This document shows positions 1 through 13,459 of a stretch of 64,000 bases of DNA, piece by piece. Positions within the stretch are counted from its first letter, which is position 1, and each line of letters starts with the position of its first letter. The stretch is from Adiantum capillus-veneris (Eukaryota; Streptophyta; Polypodiopsida; Polypodiales; Pteridaceae). Below the pieces are notes generated by a model, which was not told the origin of the DNA, did no database searches, and saw only the letters and a program-made list of their open reading frames with translations. Location of the stretch: assembly GCA_014529385.2 (NCBI GenBank), contig CM043959.1:46765928-46829927 (forward strand), in the 5' to 3' direction. The position numbers were made by a program, and so were the translations under genes.

Positions 1-970
1 ACTCCTCTCAAAATACAACTTGAGCCACACATCGTTCACCGTGTGCCTAAGAAGCTTACCATTTCTCTTACCAGCTGATAGGTTATGTTTGGAAAGGCCT
101 TCTACACTTTGTACGGACCTGTCCACTTCTTCTTGAACTTCTCCTTGAACGTGAAGTCCAGGTAACTCTCATACTTCATCTAAGTCTCCCTCTTCTATCT
201 TCTTGTTTGTCAATTGAACTTGGCAATACTCTTCTCTCTTTGCTTCACATAGTAGTCCAGTGCTACCTCCCTATCCATTTGCAAAGCCTCTAGACTAGCT
301 ATCCCATCCTGTGGAACCTCCTATTGAGCGGCATTAACAAGCCACATACCTTTCAAAGCACCTAATTGTGCATGAATTGGAAATATAGCCTCCTTACCAT
401 AGACTAGCTTGAATGGAGTGAAATTTGTAGCCACTTTGTAGGACATCATGTACGCCCACCACTCTGACTCCGGCTTATACACATACTTTGTCAACATTTT
501 GATGATTTTCCCATTAGCACTCTCTACTAGACCATTGCATTGGGGATGATAGGGTGAGGAAAATTGATGTTGAATCTTTAGATTCTCAACTAATACACGC
601 ATTATCTTGCTTTTGAATCCCTAGCCCCTATAAAAAACTAGCACCCATGGAACCCCAAAACGGAAAAAAATGTTATCAAACATGAACTGAGCTACCACAT
701 TAGCATTCACTTCTTTCACAACTTTGGCCTTGACCCACCGTGTAAGGTATTCAATGGTTACCACAACATACTTTCTACCACTTTTAGACTTTGGGAGTGG
801 ACCTATGCATCCAAATCCCACTTCTCAAACACACTTAGTGCGATGATGACACCCTACAACTCTCCTATCAATCACTGTTCACATATAGTCTGACAATTGT
901 GGCATGTTTTGCACCAGCAATGCACGTCCTTCACTATCGAACGATAATGGGTTTGCGAGGTGAGTCAGGT
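1..970 (-). pseudogene. Decayed Ty3/gypsy integrase fragment
   Basis: Minus-strand reading gives the end of a Ty3/gypsy polyprotein in several frames. A zinc-binding remnant (HCWCKTCHNCQ, about 880-930) comes first. The start of the catalytic core follows (621-821, with GPLPKSKSGRKYVVVTIEYL) and then the second half (321-602, with FSSPYHPQCNGLVESANG, the segment that normally holds the catalytic Glu). A C-terminal tail ending in VWLKLYFERS runs off the window edge. Stops and frame changes separate the pieces, so no intact protein is possible. Integrase would insert element cDNA into the genome. No LTR or target duplication can be assigned because the element continues outside the window. Family assignment is firm; lineage is not resolved. 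Confidence 0.8.
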
Positions 971-2249
<1,279 letters not shown>

Positions 2250-2930
2250 GGCGTCCATCTCATTTGGCTCATGGGAAACCATTTAATTTGGCCCTTAGGT
2301 GGCCTTCCCTTGGTTCATGTGGGCGACCATCGCAAGGCCTCAAAGTGCAAGCAATGATGATAGCATTTGGAGAGAGGCCCTCAATTCCTATCTGCTTAAA
2401 AGTGCTTGCAGCTTCCTTGCCATAGACATGTCGGTCATTTTTCACAGGGAGGCCATCTCATTTGGCTCATGGGAAACCATTTAATTTGGCCCTTAGGTGG
2501 CCTTCCCTTGGTTCATGTTGGCAACCATCGCAAGGCCTCAAAGTGTAAGCACTGATGATAGCATTTGGAGAGAGGCCCTCAATTCCTATCTACTTAAAAG
2601 TGCTTGCAGCTTCCTTGCCATAGCCATGTCGGTCATTTTTCACAAGTAATGCGCTCCAAAAGATGACCCTTTGAATTGAAAGCTCATCAATCTATTAATG
2701 TGCTCTCGCAAGGGTACCACATTTGACATGGATCTCGAGCAAAGCAAAGCATTGTGAGAGGCCTCTTCTATGCAACTGGTGAAAACGGCTCAGCGCTTGC
2801 CTGCCACAACAATGTAGACCTTGCAACTGTTGAACACATTCTAAATGATGACATTTGGACAAGAAGCCTTCAAGAAATTCTTGTGCATTTGTAAGGGTAC
2901 CACATTTGGTATACATATCGGTGATCAAAA
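2250..2930 (-). pseudogene. Decayed PPR (pentatricopeptide repeat) gene fragment
   Basis: Minus-strand translation, with frame changes, shows typical plant PPR text. From high to low coordinate there is MYTKCGTLTNAQEFLEG near 2915-2865, KCGTLARAH near 2720-2695, then IDELSIQRVIFWSALL and GLSPNAII around 2690-2555. These match the repeating pattern MYxKCGxLxxA, DVVSWxxLI, EGLSPNxxTF of plant PPR proteins, which bind organellar RNA and often direct RNA editing. The fragment has internal stops (a TAG after ASTFK) and at least one frameshift, and it lacks any E/DYW tail. The last part is duplicated in tandem (198-bp period). It is a clear relic, not a working gene. The wording resembles the large PPR families of ferns and lycophytes, which supports the host guess. 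Confidence 0.75.
2255..2650. repeat. 198-bp direct tandem duplication
   Basis: The text from about 2255 (CCATCTCATTTGGCTCATGG) recurs from 2453 with few differences, an exact 198-bp offset. The unit covers the degraded end of the PPR fragment. 198 is divisible by three, so it could once have duplicated coding sequence in frame. Confidence 0.9.
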
Positions 2931-3752
2931 ATTCGCCAAGGCTTTCATTTTCCCTTTGTTGACAATATCATCGTGATTTTTAACTGCCCATACCAACATC
3001 TCATATAATGACACATGCCTTAACAATGCAAGTATAGGTGATTGTTTATGTCGGAAGGCATTCCATTTGAATTGGATTAAAAAATTTCCGGGTTTATTTT
3101 CCACAACCATATCGGAACCTAGCAGCCTTTGATAACCATATCATAAACTTCATCCTGATCAGCCGTGCCGGCAATTGACATCGGCCTCAAGCCATATTAT
3201 CTCATCAACCCGGACTCGGTCTGACAAGTCATAAATTCCTTTAGACTTCTCAAGGTGCATAGAACACATACAAAACCTGCTGAGGTTGTAAAATTCCGAG
3301 ATGGCACATCGGCCAAGGTGATCGGCTTGGCACGGAACTAGCCCCCGGGGAAACTTGAGCTGCTAATATCTTGGCAACCAGAGCTCCGATTGCCGATCTG
3401 AAAGGACCAACCTGCTCCACAAAGTGAGCCTTTTAGGCCCATGTATTTGCTTCATTTTTGTCCCCTCAGCTGCAGCTGCCCAATCAGGTATAATTCTGCA
3501 TCAACTCAAACTTCAAGCTGACATAACTTCCTCACCATAGCTCTAATTGATTAACCGTAAAGACAAGCTCGTAGAGCACCTCAAGCACTACAATTCTAGC
3601 CCATAAAATTACATTTTTAGTAATCTTAGACATACCCACTTTTAGCATAAAAAACATAAATTCTTGCCCCTTAAAGCCACATCTGGCATAGATTTAGCAT
3701 TAACCTTGGCCTGTTAACAAGCCATGATCACTGCTCAATAAATGTGTAGGCT
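2931..3752. other. Non-coding spacer
   Basis: No recognisable gene. It lies between the PPR relic and the 3' side of a decayed minus-strand Ty3 element, and may contain the remains of that element's LTR. No second copy is present in the window to test this. Confidence 0.35.
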
Positions 3753-4540
3753 TCAAAGAATATTAGCTTGCATTTCTTTGCTCTTTTTCGCATCATGGAA
3801 GCGGAGTGGTACTACATCCATCCCATGCATCAATTCAAATGGCATATAACCTGTAACTGAACTATGCGTAGTGCGATCAACCCATAAAGCAAAAGGTAGT
3901 AGCTTAGGCCAATCACCAATATTTCCTTTGCATGCTTTTGCTAAAGCCTTAACAATAGGCGGATGTCCTCTTTCACTCTTCCCATTACCCTCTCGATTGT
4001 ATGTCATAGTAAGAGCCAATTTGATGCTCAAACGAGAAAACTCACGAGCTTCATCTGCATCTAGCTCTCCTCTGTTAGTAGTGATTTTGCCAACACAACC
4101 ATACCAAGAAATTACATCTTATAGCAAAAATTTTCATACAACACTTGTAGCTTTTGTACGCAAAGCTCTTCCTTCAACCTGATTAGTGAGATCTTCTCTA
4201 GCAAGAACAATATACCTCATCTTCCAAACACCCACTGGCATTGTAATCAAATCTACCACCCACTTGTAATGCATATCTAGTGGATAAGTAGGATGTAATC
4301 CGTCTCAATGCCGTACATTAGAATATTGCTATCATACTAAGCATGTTTCACAAATTGAGCAACATCTTTGTACATTCCCTTCCACCAGTAGCGGTCCTTA
4401 ATTTTGACAAAAGTTGCCCATACCCCTCTGTGTTCGGCCCATAAGCTTTCATAAAACTCTTTAATGACCTGTGCTTTATCACAAACAACCCATTGCAGTA
4501 CCCCTCTTGAACTCTTTGGCTGCTCCCACAGATGACCATC
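3753..4540 (-). pseudogene. Ty3 integrase remnant
   Basis: Two pieces are readable. An N-terminal zinc-domain remnant lies at 4539-4348 and a catalytic-core end at 4031-3753. The core end contains GNGKSERGHPPIVKALAKA, DWPKLLPFALW and TTHSSVTGYMPFELMHG. The Glu of GKSERGH occupies the place of the third residue of the DDE triad. The stretch between holds several stops in all three minus-strand frames, so the first two catalytic Asp cannot be followed. Integrase would join element cDNA to host DNA; this copy cannot. Confidence 0.75.
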
Positions 4541-4871
4541 CTTTAAAAAGTAGCCATAAGCCTTCTTTCAGATCCTCTTGTACTCTTGATAACTCCATCC
4601 CTCTTGCCTAGTAAGAGTGCTTAGGTAACGGCCGATCAAAATCCATTCTCCATCATACATCTCTTCAGAAAAGACTTCAAAAACACAAGCATGAGTACCA
4701 CTGCTTGCATGTAAATGAGAAGAGGTGTAGAACTTTAAGCCCACATCATCACTAGTGGTAAGGATCTCCTCTTCATCTTCATATTTGGCCCTTGATAACA
4801 TATCTTCTACAAGGTTATCTCTGCTTGCAATGTGACAAAACTCTGGGTTAAAGAGACTTAATAAATCCTAT

Positions 4872-5231
4872 TCATCGCAACATTGCAATGTCTAGAGTAG
4901 TACAATTTGCAATCATTTCTATCAATGGTAAACAATCTATCTCTACCACAACTGAAGCACCTATAAAATATTTTTTGTCAGACCTCAAAGCAATAGCACC
5001 ACCCCAAAGTTCTCTCTTAACTTGTGGGTAACCTCTTTGAAGAGCATTAAGAACTTTTTCTCCAAACTGGAATGCATATCTGTGACCATTCTCATCATCT
5101 TGACCTATAGCCCACCCAATACCTTTTGGGCTAGTGTCAACGATTAAGATCACTGGCCTTTCACATTTATAGTCAACCTTTCTCAAGGTAGGAGCCTCGA
5201 GAAGCATTGTTTTCAAATTTTTTATGGCCAT
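4872..5231 (-). pseudogene. Ty3 RNase H remnant
   Basis: The frame reads VILIVDTSPKGIGWAIGQ followed by YAFQFGEKVLNALQRGYPQ and a KRELWGGAIAL segment, which is the RNase H fold that follows reverse transcriptase in Ty3/gypsy. The usual acidic positions (D in VDTSPKG, E in KRELWG) are visible. About 119 codons are open. It lies between the RT and integrase remnants in the correct order. Confidence 0.75.
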
Positions 5232-5383
5232 TATATGAGCTTATTCCTATACAAACATTTTACCCTTCCTTAGCAATTGATAAAGCGCCTCTGCAACATG
5301 AGCAAAGTGCAGCAACCAAATACGATAAAATACGCATGCAACCCAAAATGTCTGAACCTCTGTGATTGATGTACATGTTTCTT

Positions 5384-6202
5384 TCATCTTTTGTATAGCT
5401 TCACTTTAGCCGGACTTGGTCCTCTTCCATCTGGGCCACACATATGTCCCACAATTAAAACCTCTTTAGCACCAAAAATTGATTTTGGCCTTGAAAGTGT
5501 CAAGTTAACTTCTTCAAGCCTAGATAAAATGACATTGCAGTCAGCAATATGATGGACAACAAACTGGTTGGCACCCCCTTGGTCTTTTACCTCATCTTTG
5601 AACCCTTGTTCACATCCCTTGATCGGCAAATCATTGATGAAAGGCATAGTAATATGAGGAATAAAATCCCTTAGAACCTTATTCATATCATTCATCATAT
5701 GAGCTATAGAGTAAACAATCCTGTGATAGAGTGCACATCCTTACTAAACCGACAGGTGTACGCATTGTAGTAAGATCGCTGCTCTCCAAAGAAAGCTGAA
5801 ACTGATCATATTTGAGTAAAGATCGCGCATAGAGTAGATGGATCTTTTTGCAAAGGCTTCAGCAAGCTCGTCCACTATTGGACCTGTACCCACATTGCGG
5901 ATTGTTACTTTGTTGACTGGTTGCATATCCTGAATGAAACTTAGGGTACCATTCTTCTTTGGAACAATAAACCACCAATTAGAGTATGGTGCACATGACG
6001 GTTCCAAAATACCCATCCTTGTCTTCTCATTTAACAAATCAATGAGCTTTGGAAAGTGAGCTTTGGGTACCTGAATAGGGCGTAAACTCCATGGCATATG
6101 AGGAACAATAAATATAACCATAGGAGAAACAACATTTGGGTCTACACACCCAAACTCATTAGGCTCAAAAGCAAAGGCTTTCCAAGCATCTCTCAAAAGC
6201 AT
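5384..6202 (-). pseudogene. Ty3 reverse transcriptase remnant
   Basis: The N-terminal half (6202-5744) carries the fingers-domain text GILEPSCAPYSNWWFIVPKK and FIQDMQPVNKVTIRN. The second half (5698-5384) carries MPFINDLPIKGC where the YxDD-like active site should be. There it reads F-I-N-D, so the first Asp is already lost, and VGHMCGPDGRGPSP follows. A frame change separates the halves. Reverse transcription by this copy is not possible. Confidence 0.75.
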
Positions 6203-6778
6203 TCGATCTCCTTTTCAGTAAGGAAATCCTCCTCTCAATTTTTTAGCTGCTTCAATGTCTCTTCACTGCCAAATTGTTTTGTATCTCTTTGTATAGACTG
6301 GTGAGAAGCTTTCTCCATCACTCCATCACTTCCTTTTTGCAAAGGTGTAGCCATTGGCCTCACCTTCTTTACAACAAATTTATATCTTGTCTCTACTTGA
6401 ACTTGAACTGCTTCACCCAAATCCTCCTTTATTGTCTAAGTGCTTCATATAAATTCAATTCTTCATACATGTCCATTGAATGTACTTTAACTATGTCAGT
6501 TCCACTTTGTAACGTGTAATGCATGATCTCTTCTAGCTCTGACATAGTATCCACATAAGAAACCTCTTCAAAGATTCATGAAATCACATCATCTGGTTCA
6601 AGCACATCACATCCTTGCAATTCACTTTGAATACCTGACACATATTGTTTTTCCTATTTAGGTAGCTCATTAAACTTCTTGTATGACACCAAACTATCAG
6701 ATGTTAATCCCAAAAACCCCAAAGAGAAAGTCTCTCTTTGCGAGAGTTTCCCCACCTCTGTACCACCATAGTCCCGCC

Positions 6779-7027
6779 TTATAGTGGCACCTCAAGAGAA
6801 TCCTGTGAAAACCTATGTTCTTTGAACTCTTTGCGTATCTTTGGTAGTGGATGATCATGTAGGCTATCTTTGTTTCTTGCATGTTCTACACACACAATCA
6901 AAAACTGAACAACCCTTTTACTATCCCTCCTCCGGATCCTTGCATAGGCCAAGCCATCATCCAACACCTTTGTTTCCATGCGCATAGCCGTAATGTAAGG
7001 TTGTCCTAGTATGAGTGGATGGGACAA
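6779..7027 (-). pseudogene. Ty3 protease-side remnant
   Basis: The frame includes SHPLILGQPYITAMRM, the hydrophobic segment preceding the end of a retroviral-type aspartic protease (the ILGxPW-like motif). The active-site DTG triplet should lie upstream near 7100-7200 but is not clearly readable. Only the C-terminal part of the protease is supported. Confidence 0.55.
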
Positions 7028-7160
7028 ATTCTCCTGTATTAAAAAGTTTTGTGCATCACAAACATCCCCAATAGTTACCTGAACATTTGCACATGCACCT
7101 TAAAGATCCCTCGGAAGCATATTGGCATCTCAAATCCGCCAACTGTGATCAATAGCAATA

Positions 7161-7585
7161 GGCCATTTTCCTTTCTTGTGAAAGCTCTTTGCTATGGTTG
7201 AGACCATCATTGTCACCAAGGGTAACACCTTTGCATGCATGGCATGCCACTAAGGTAGATAAAATTTCATCTCACTACTGTTATTGCTTCCGCTATAACG
7301 CCAACTAACCTATCATGGACACGGTAAGTTATTGATATCTACAAACACTTTTTATTTATGTTTATTCATAGGCACAATGCCATGCCTAAGTCACTCTAGT
7401 ACAATCATGACCACATATATAGTAGGTGGGTCCAGATATGAATTATGGTATCTCTCTATATGAGAGCGCTGTACAAGCACATTGATGTACACTTATAGGA
7501 TAAGCTATGACACATATATGGTTTGCACTGGATCATATGCAAGGGACACACAACACATTAGAATAAGGGGGTTTTCTCAGCCCAA

Positions 7586-7649
<64 letters not shown>

Positions 7650-8534
7650 CCAAATTCTCTACGGGAAAGGTGAACCTAGGCATGATTTTACTAAAATCTT
7701 TTTATGTCAATATGGTAACTAGAAGGGCTACGGGCCATCTATTTTTGAAGGACTAAGAGAAACCTATTTTGGAATGGCTAAGAGCCATCTGTTTGTAATC
7801 CATTAGTTACTTCTTTCAAGATTGAACAATCCTATTCAATTGAGTATCCATCAATTCTAATGGACAAGCAAGAGTCTTGCAATTAGCATTTTTTTTGGGC
7901 ATTAGTTTAGCACTAAACACCTCAAGTGTGAAGACCAAGTTAAGTTTTTGAATGTCTTAAACTCGTAAGGGCTTATGTCTACCAAGGTGTATAGATGAAT
8001 CCATCATTTTAGACAGTAGGACTGTTCACAAAAACCCAAGATTATGGATTTATGGGTCTGAAAAAGATCGAGTTGTGAATACGTTTTTGACTTTAGTGGA
8101 TCTCCTATTTTATCTAAAGCACTAAGAGTGTCTTTACGAGTATAGTTTTGGGATAAGACCCAACTCATGATTATTAATTCACTTATTAAGTGTGATGGTG
8201 GATTCTTGGAATTTTTTCACTTGCAATTTAAGGAAAAAAGTCCATAAGCTGCCAAGGGGTACTAGTGGATAATTTCAACTTTCAAAGTTGAATTCAATTA
8301 TTGTTGGCTGCTAGTTGAGTAGTTTCCCTACAAAAGTCTAACCAAGGGGTTTGACAATGCCAATTTTAAACGAGGGGTTTGGATTGCAAAGGCAACACCC
8401 AAGGTTACATGTGCAATACTACTTGCATTTCACTAATTTTCAATCAGTGTTCCTAGGCCTTTGTAGGTGGGAAATTTGGGTAGGTACCTTTTACTATAGA
8501 TAAGTGAACACTATGTTCAACCTCCAGGTACGCA
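7161..8534. other. Non-coding spacer with a TC microsatellite
   Basis: No gene-like frame is present. The only distinct feature is the TC tract at 7589-7643. Confidence 0.5.
7589..7643. repeat. (TC)n microsatellite, about 55 bp
   Basis: About 27 uninterrupted TC units, followed by an impure TTTC stretch. Confidence 0.95.
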
Positions 8535-10041
8535 TCTAATTTTTGCTTTTGTTTTTCAAGTTGCTCAGAGCTGAGTGATGTCTCATATGTGCATAGATTA
8601 TAGCATGTACATCATGAATATATGATTGGATTTCAATTTGGATGTCATTTGGACAAGCTGTGACCATAAGAACTCCTTTCAAGTTTTGAAGCTGGATTAT
8701 GGCTTAGTTTTGAGCAAATGAGGTTCAAATGGGGTGAAACTTGGTAGATGCTCTCATAATCATGTGGTAAAGTCTTAGAAGGGGTCAAGTTTGCTTCCAA
8801 GTTCCTTTTCGGGCTAGTGAGACATCATAGCGTATGATGTCTACTTTGTTCAACATGGCTCAAACTTATACTATAGCTGGGCCTTAGCATGGTATAGACT
8901 CCTGTGATATCAGACTTTGATTTGGGTTTCTTCTCATGTGTTTGAAACCAAAAATTAGGTATAGAGCTTGAGATTCCAAAACCTGGGTTTAGATGGGTAT
9001 ACAAAAGCAAAACTTGATGAGACTTGGGTGGGTTGTGGGCTAAGATTAATGGGATAAAGGCATTAAAAGTGAGAAATCCCCCCAGATTGGTAATTGGGAC
9101 CTCTGGAGATATCATACGTGTATGATGTCTCTGTTGAGAATTTTGGCCCAGACTTCATCTGTAGCATCCTCAGGTGATGGAAAATCCTTTGATCATCTCA
9201 CATTTTGAGTTGGAGACAAGTCATGTGTTTGGGACCATAGAATGTGTCTTTTGCCAGGATTTTCTGATTTTAGGCTCCAAGTGGTCACAACCTTGCTCAA
9301 AATTGTCCAAATTTAATGCATGGCCTTTATACTACGTTGTGAATGTACTCATGATGAAACTTGTGGACTTTGGCATCTATATGAGAGAAGAGACATCATA
9401 TGTTGTGAATGTACTCATGATGAAAGTTGTGGACTTTGGCATCTATATGAGAGAAGAGACATCATACACGTATGATGTCTGCTGATGCAAAACGACTTGA
9501 AACTCCTTGGGTAAGTTGTGTATAGCATGTGCATGGTGTCCATGGTCTCAAATTTGAAATCGAGCTTGCGAATGGGTGTCAAAAGAGCTTGAAGGTGTTT
9601 TTGTATCCATATTTCTGTTTTTTTGGGTAATTGGAGGTCAAAAGATATCCAAATGTGATGCAAATTTGTTGGGGAGCTCTAATGACGTGTATAAAGTGTT
9701 AGAGTTTTTAAAATCACAACAGCATATCAATTCAAGGGGTTTAGACATCATACGTGTATGATGTCTAAGTTGGCATTTTTGGCTCAAACATGTTGCAGAG
9801 TTAGCTCATGATGTGTGTATGGATTTGATGTGTGCAAATATGAAATTGGACTAGTTCTTATCAGCCCAAGGCCATAGAAGTAGTTTAGGACACTTTGAGT
9901 TGGAAAATGATGAGGATGGTGCTCAAAACATGCCCAAAGGTGCCCAAACGTGGTGTCGAGGCTATATGTATCATGCTTTACAAATCTAGATGTTTAGAAT
10001 GTTGACATAACTCCTTTGTGACAAGTCTAGACACCATACAC
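8535..10041. repeat. Diverged tandem array, about 286-bp units headed by a palindrome
   Basis: A near-perfect palindrome recurs at 8820-8842, 9107-9130, 9457-9480, 9743-9766 and, as a half, at 10029-10038. Its 10-bp arms AGACATCATA and TATGATGTCT flank a 3-4 bp centre (GCG, CGTG, CACG). Successive starts are 287, 350, 286 and 286 bp apart. The 350 interval is explained by a 66-bp local duplication. The rest of the unit is much more diverged, but related text recurs about 195-200 bp after each palindrome. The array resumes on the far side of the retrotransposon at 16322. Confidence 0.85.
9336..9467. repeat. 66-bp tandem duplication
   Basis: GTTGTGAATGTACTCATGAT and the following text occur twice with an exact 66-bp offset (9336 and 9402). 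The first copy ends in a half palindrome (9391-9400), the second in a full one (9457-9480). This local duplication accounts for the long spacing in the array. Confidence 0.95.
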
Positions 10042-11296
10042 TATTAGCGTGCAAAAAAGAAGGAAAATGAATGCCCCTATAGCCTTGCACGAGCTACACT
10101 GTTGGAACGAAGAACTATTGCACGACCAAAAACATATGTGGTAAACACCTGTAGAGATTTATGAAAAACCATCCAAGCATGGAACACACTCAAAATCAAG
10201 AGAAACAAAGGACATCATGAAAAAGCTCATCTCATGGAGATGTCCGTAGAGTATCCATAGGCAAAAAACAGAGAAAAAACAAAGAAGTTATGGCCGCTCG
10301 AACATGGAGGTGTCCTTTTTCTTGCTAAAAAATGAGCTCTATGGAGGTTTTTTGCAGATCTGCAAAGAATTGCAACTATTAAAAATGGGGATTTTTTGGC
10401 TTTTATCCCAATGGATTTTCTCTCTCCTCTTAGCCGACATGGTTCTCTCCTTAGGCACTGTTTAATTGGTCCAATTTTAGCCTTTTTTGGGTGAAAAATG
10501 AGATGTCAGTGACCATTTGACCAAGGAATGGGGTGGAGGCAAGTGTTCGGGGACCAAAAAAGTGTCTAGGTGCCTTTTGAGGTAGTGGGAACTCAAAAAT
10601 TATGCCATCTCCTTCTCCACGAGCCCATGAGCCCCCCATAGCCAAGCCTTGAGAGAGCTCCTCTCACCTTTGATACACCATAATGGGCACCCAAAGTGCC
10701 CTATATACCCCTCACTTTCCCTTTTCCTCTTCTCATGTGGGATTAGTCCCATGCCACATGGCAACTCTTTCCAAGCTTCCCAACTTCCCCAAAATTCCCA
10801 GCTTCTCCCAAAGCATGAGAGGACTTCTCGGACAATTTTCCCCGAGGCATACCTTGTTGCTCCGGTCACCGAATGACGTGCCACAACACACTGCTCGAAG
10901 CCCATCACGTTGGCTATCTCCAAAATATAAAACATTAGAATTTCTAATATTAGACCCCCAAGTTGGCCCAGTTTCCCTTGTCGCATGCACCCACAATCAC
11001 CTTCTAAGTTGAGACCGCCCGTTTTGAATGCTCATAACTCATGATGTACAAGTCCGATTCACAAGCTTAAAAGCATGGATGAAAATACTTATTAAAAATC
11101 ATGTTTTGGAGTCTTGAACAACCCAAAACATCAGAATTCAAGCTTGGAAAAATCACACCTTTGTAAATGGAGTTTTACAAGGCCACTTCCAAAATTTGCA
11201 GGGCTATGTACACATATATACTTGAGGCTAGTGGGCACTGGGCAAGCTTTTTGGCATGACTTAGTGACGTCATTCTTATCCAAAAAATGACTGACA
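10042..11296 (-). repeat. 3' LTR of the 10-16 kb element
   Basis: Direct-repeat partner of 15080-16321. The first bases read TATTAGC where the other copy has TGTTAGC, so the terminal dinucleotide looks mutated here. A purine-rich tract on the minus strand (complement of 11306-11320, G7 within it) lies just inside and is a plausible polypurine tract. Confidence 0.8.
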
Positions 11297-11470
11297 TAGC
11301 TTGCCAACCCCCCCTTGCCTGCTTGATCATTCATGACAAACAAAGGTTCTTAGGGTGAACAACTGCTGCATCTCATCCCTAGAAACCTCACTTACATTCT
11401 CAGATGTCTCCACATTGTTTTCCTCTAGTGACAACATCTCATCTGTCACAATTGTCATCAAACATGCCAA

Positions 11471-12277
11471 CTATTTCTTCAGTCTATAACCATTAACACG
11501 ATGTTTATGCTGTGAACAACCCAAATCTACCAACTGATATGTGCCATTATGAAATTTATTCACAACATTAAAAGGACCCTCCCATTTGATTTGAAACTTC
11601 TTCTGGAAGGTATTGTCCAACTTACTATTGTATCGCAATACCAAGTCACCCTTTTTAATTTTCTTGTCTTCCACACATTCATTGGATTTTAGATGAGCCT
11701 TCTTTGATACTTCCTCATAGTAGATCAAAGCTAAAACTCTATCCAATTGCAAACATTGTAAATCCAACAATCTTTTGTGCCAGGCATTTGCTTGCTCTTC
11801 ATCTCCCAATGACAACAACTTGAATGAAGGAATTTCTACTTCAATTGGCAATAAAGCTTTGTTGCCATAAACCAAGTGGTAAGGAGAAAATCCTATGCTT
11901 GTTTTGATAGCAGTTCTGTAGGCCCATAACGCACAATGCAATTCTGAATCCCAAGTCTTTCCATGTGTCTGGGTCATTTTTGTCAAAATCTTTACCAACT
12001 CTCCATTGAACCTCTCATTGAGACCATTGCATTGTGGATAATAAGGAGAACTATACCTATGCTGTAGGATTGAGATGACCCCCACATTCATCAACGTTGC
12101 AAATTTCAAGCTTTTGAACATGCTCTTTTCTTGAACTGTATACACAAAAATCATTGATGAACCCTTTGAGAAACTTCCCAAGGAACGGGGTAAGGACCCA
12201 ATCCACTTTCCTTTCAAAATCTCCAAGCCCATTTGTCCAACCCAAAAGGAAGGGAGAAAAAGAAAAAACAACCCCAT
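11471..12277 (-). pseudogene. Integrase C-terminal half of the 10-16 kb element
   Basis: An open frame of 268 codons. The retroelement part begins around residue 70 with HRYSSPYYPQCNGLNERFNG, the integrase core end carrying the catalytic Glu. It continues through LHCALWAYRTAIKTSIGFSPYHLVYG, a basic segment KKGDLVLRYNSKLDN, the GPF-like WEGPFNVV and the tail QHKHRVNGYRLKK. The first two catalytic Asp are not present: the upstream text does not match integrase and joins, near 12280-12390, to the end of an RT fragment. So the enzyme is truncated by an internal deletion. Confidence 0.8.
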
Positions 12278-12389
12278 GGCATGATAAAAGTAGTCTTTTT
12301 TCGGTCTTCAAGAGCAAGGATAAACTGAAATTATCCTGAATAACCATCACAGGCACTGTATCTTTCAAAACCAGCCACTGCATCTAGAA

Positions 12390-12770
12390 GTTGATCAATG
12401 AAAGGCAAAGGGTAAGGATATTTCTTGGTCACTGCATTCAATGGCTTGTAATCAACAAAACTCTCCAACGCCCATCTTTCTTTGGAGTGACACTACAGGG
12501 CTCACCCATTCAGCATTATCAACTGGCACAATGAACCCTGCATCCAATAGTTTATCCACTTCTTCCTTTAAAGCATTTGTCTGTTCCTTACCCATCCTTC
12601 TTAACTTCTACCGTATTGGCTTTGCCCTTTCAACTAGCTTGATCTTCACAGGATCCCCAACAAAACCCCTTATTTCCTGGAATGAAGTGATGAAAAGATT
12701 TGGAAACCTGTCCAGCATTGCTAAGGACTCCCTTCTTTCTCCTTGCGTCAAATCAGTACTCAACATATTT
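12390..12770 (-). pseudogene. Reverse transcriptase N-terminal fragment
   Basis: The minus strand reads KLRRMGKEQTNALKEEVDKL, then LDAGFIVPVDNAEWVSPVV, the start of a Ty3 RT fingers domain. It then breaks up with stops and frame changes before reaching the palm active site. The plus-strand frame at 12441-12773 is a shadow of this. The missing RT palm, RNase H and integrase front imply a deletion of well over 1 kb relative to a complete element. Confidence 0.7.
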
Positions 12771-13459
12771 TAAATCAACTCTCTCTTCACTGGCAATTCC
12801 TGTTTAGGTTGCATCAACTCTTCAAGTTGCTCTAAACAGCTTGAAGCATTTATATTCCCTGATAATTGCAACACTTCACTAACTTCTCTCTGTCCCTCGT
12901 CCAACAACAAAAATGACACTTCACCCTCATCACTGGAAATCAAAGGACTGCTACTTTTTGAGTCTTCAGAACTATCATCACTGGTAGTTTCGAATTCATC
13001 ATTCTCACTCACATCTTCAAGTGCCATAGGTTGTTTGGTAGTCATATCAAACACTCTCTTTTCACCCTTCTTGCCATGCACACCGATTGTGCCCTTGCCC
13101 CAATCTTGCACGGCACCAACAACTCTCAACTAAGGTCATCCCAGAATGAGAGGAAAGGCTCCCAGACCAACTGGCATAACATGAAAGTTTACCATAACCT
13201 TCACGTTAAAGACTTCGACTTCCAAATTCTTGATCATTCCCAAACATTTCACTTTGGCATGGTTTGCTAGTCGAATCCAAAACCCCGAGCTTCCGCATGT
13301 AATGAGACCCAGTCTCTTAACACACGACTGTGTGGTCACACACAGTTGAGTACCTCCATCAATGTAGGCTTCTCCCATGCCCACACCTTTGTGCCAAGCA
13401 TTCACTATAGGACAGATGCCGGGTAACTCGCCCACAAAAAACACTCTGCTTTTGTCCAT
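12770..13459 (-). pseudogene. Aspartic protease region and acidic linker
   Basis: Two adjoining open pieces. The first (13459-13136) has AYIDGGTQLCVTTQSCVKRLGL and ends in GLGAFPLILG, the layout of a retroviral-type aspartic protease. The active-site triplet reads D-G-G rather than D-S/T-G. The second (13129-12770) starts RVVGAVQDWGKGTIGVHGKK and becomes strongly acidic (many Glu, Asp and Ser), a linker between protease and RT. One stop separates them, in the place where P-W-L would be expected after ILG. Confidence 0.7.

Larger units (their letters stand above)
3753..7160 (-). mobile_element. Decayed Ty3/gypsy retrotransposon body, LTRs not found
   Basis: Four polyprotein domains occur on the minus strand in the order protease (6779-7027), reverse transcriptase (6202-5384), RNase H (5231-4872) and integrase (4540-3753). 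This is the Ty3/gypsy order, with integrase last. Each domain is split by frameshifts and stops. No flanking direct repeat of LTR length could be matched, so the ends are approximate. It is a separate lineage from the other two Ty3 elements here, judged by the very different integrase text. Confidence 0.8.
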
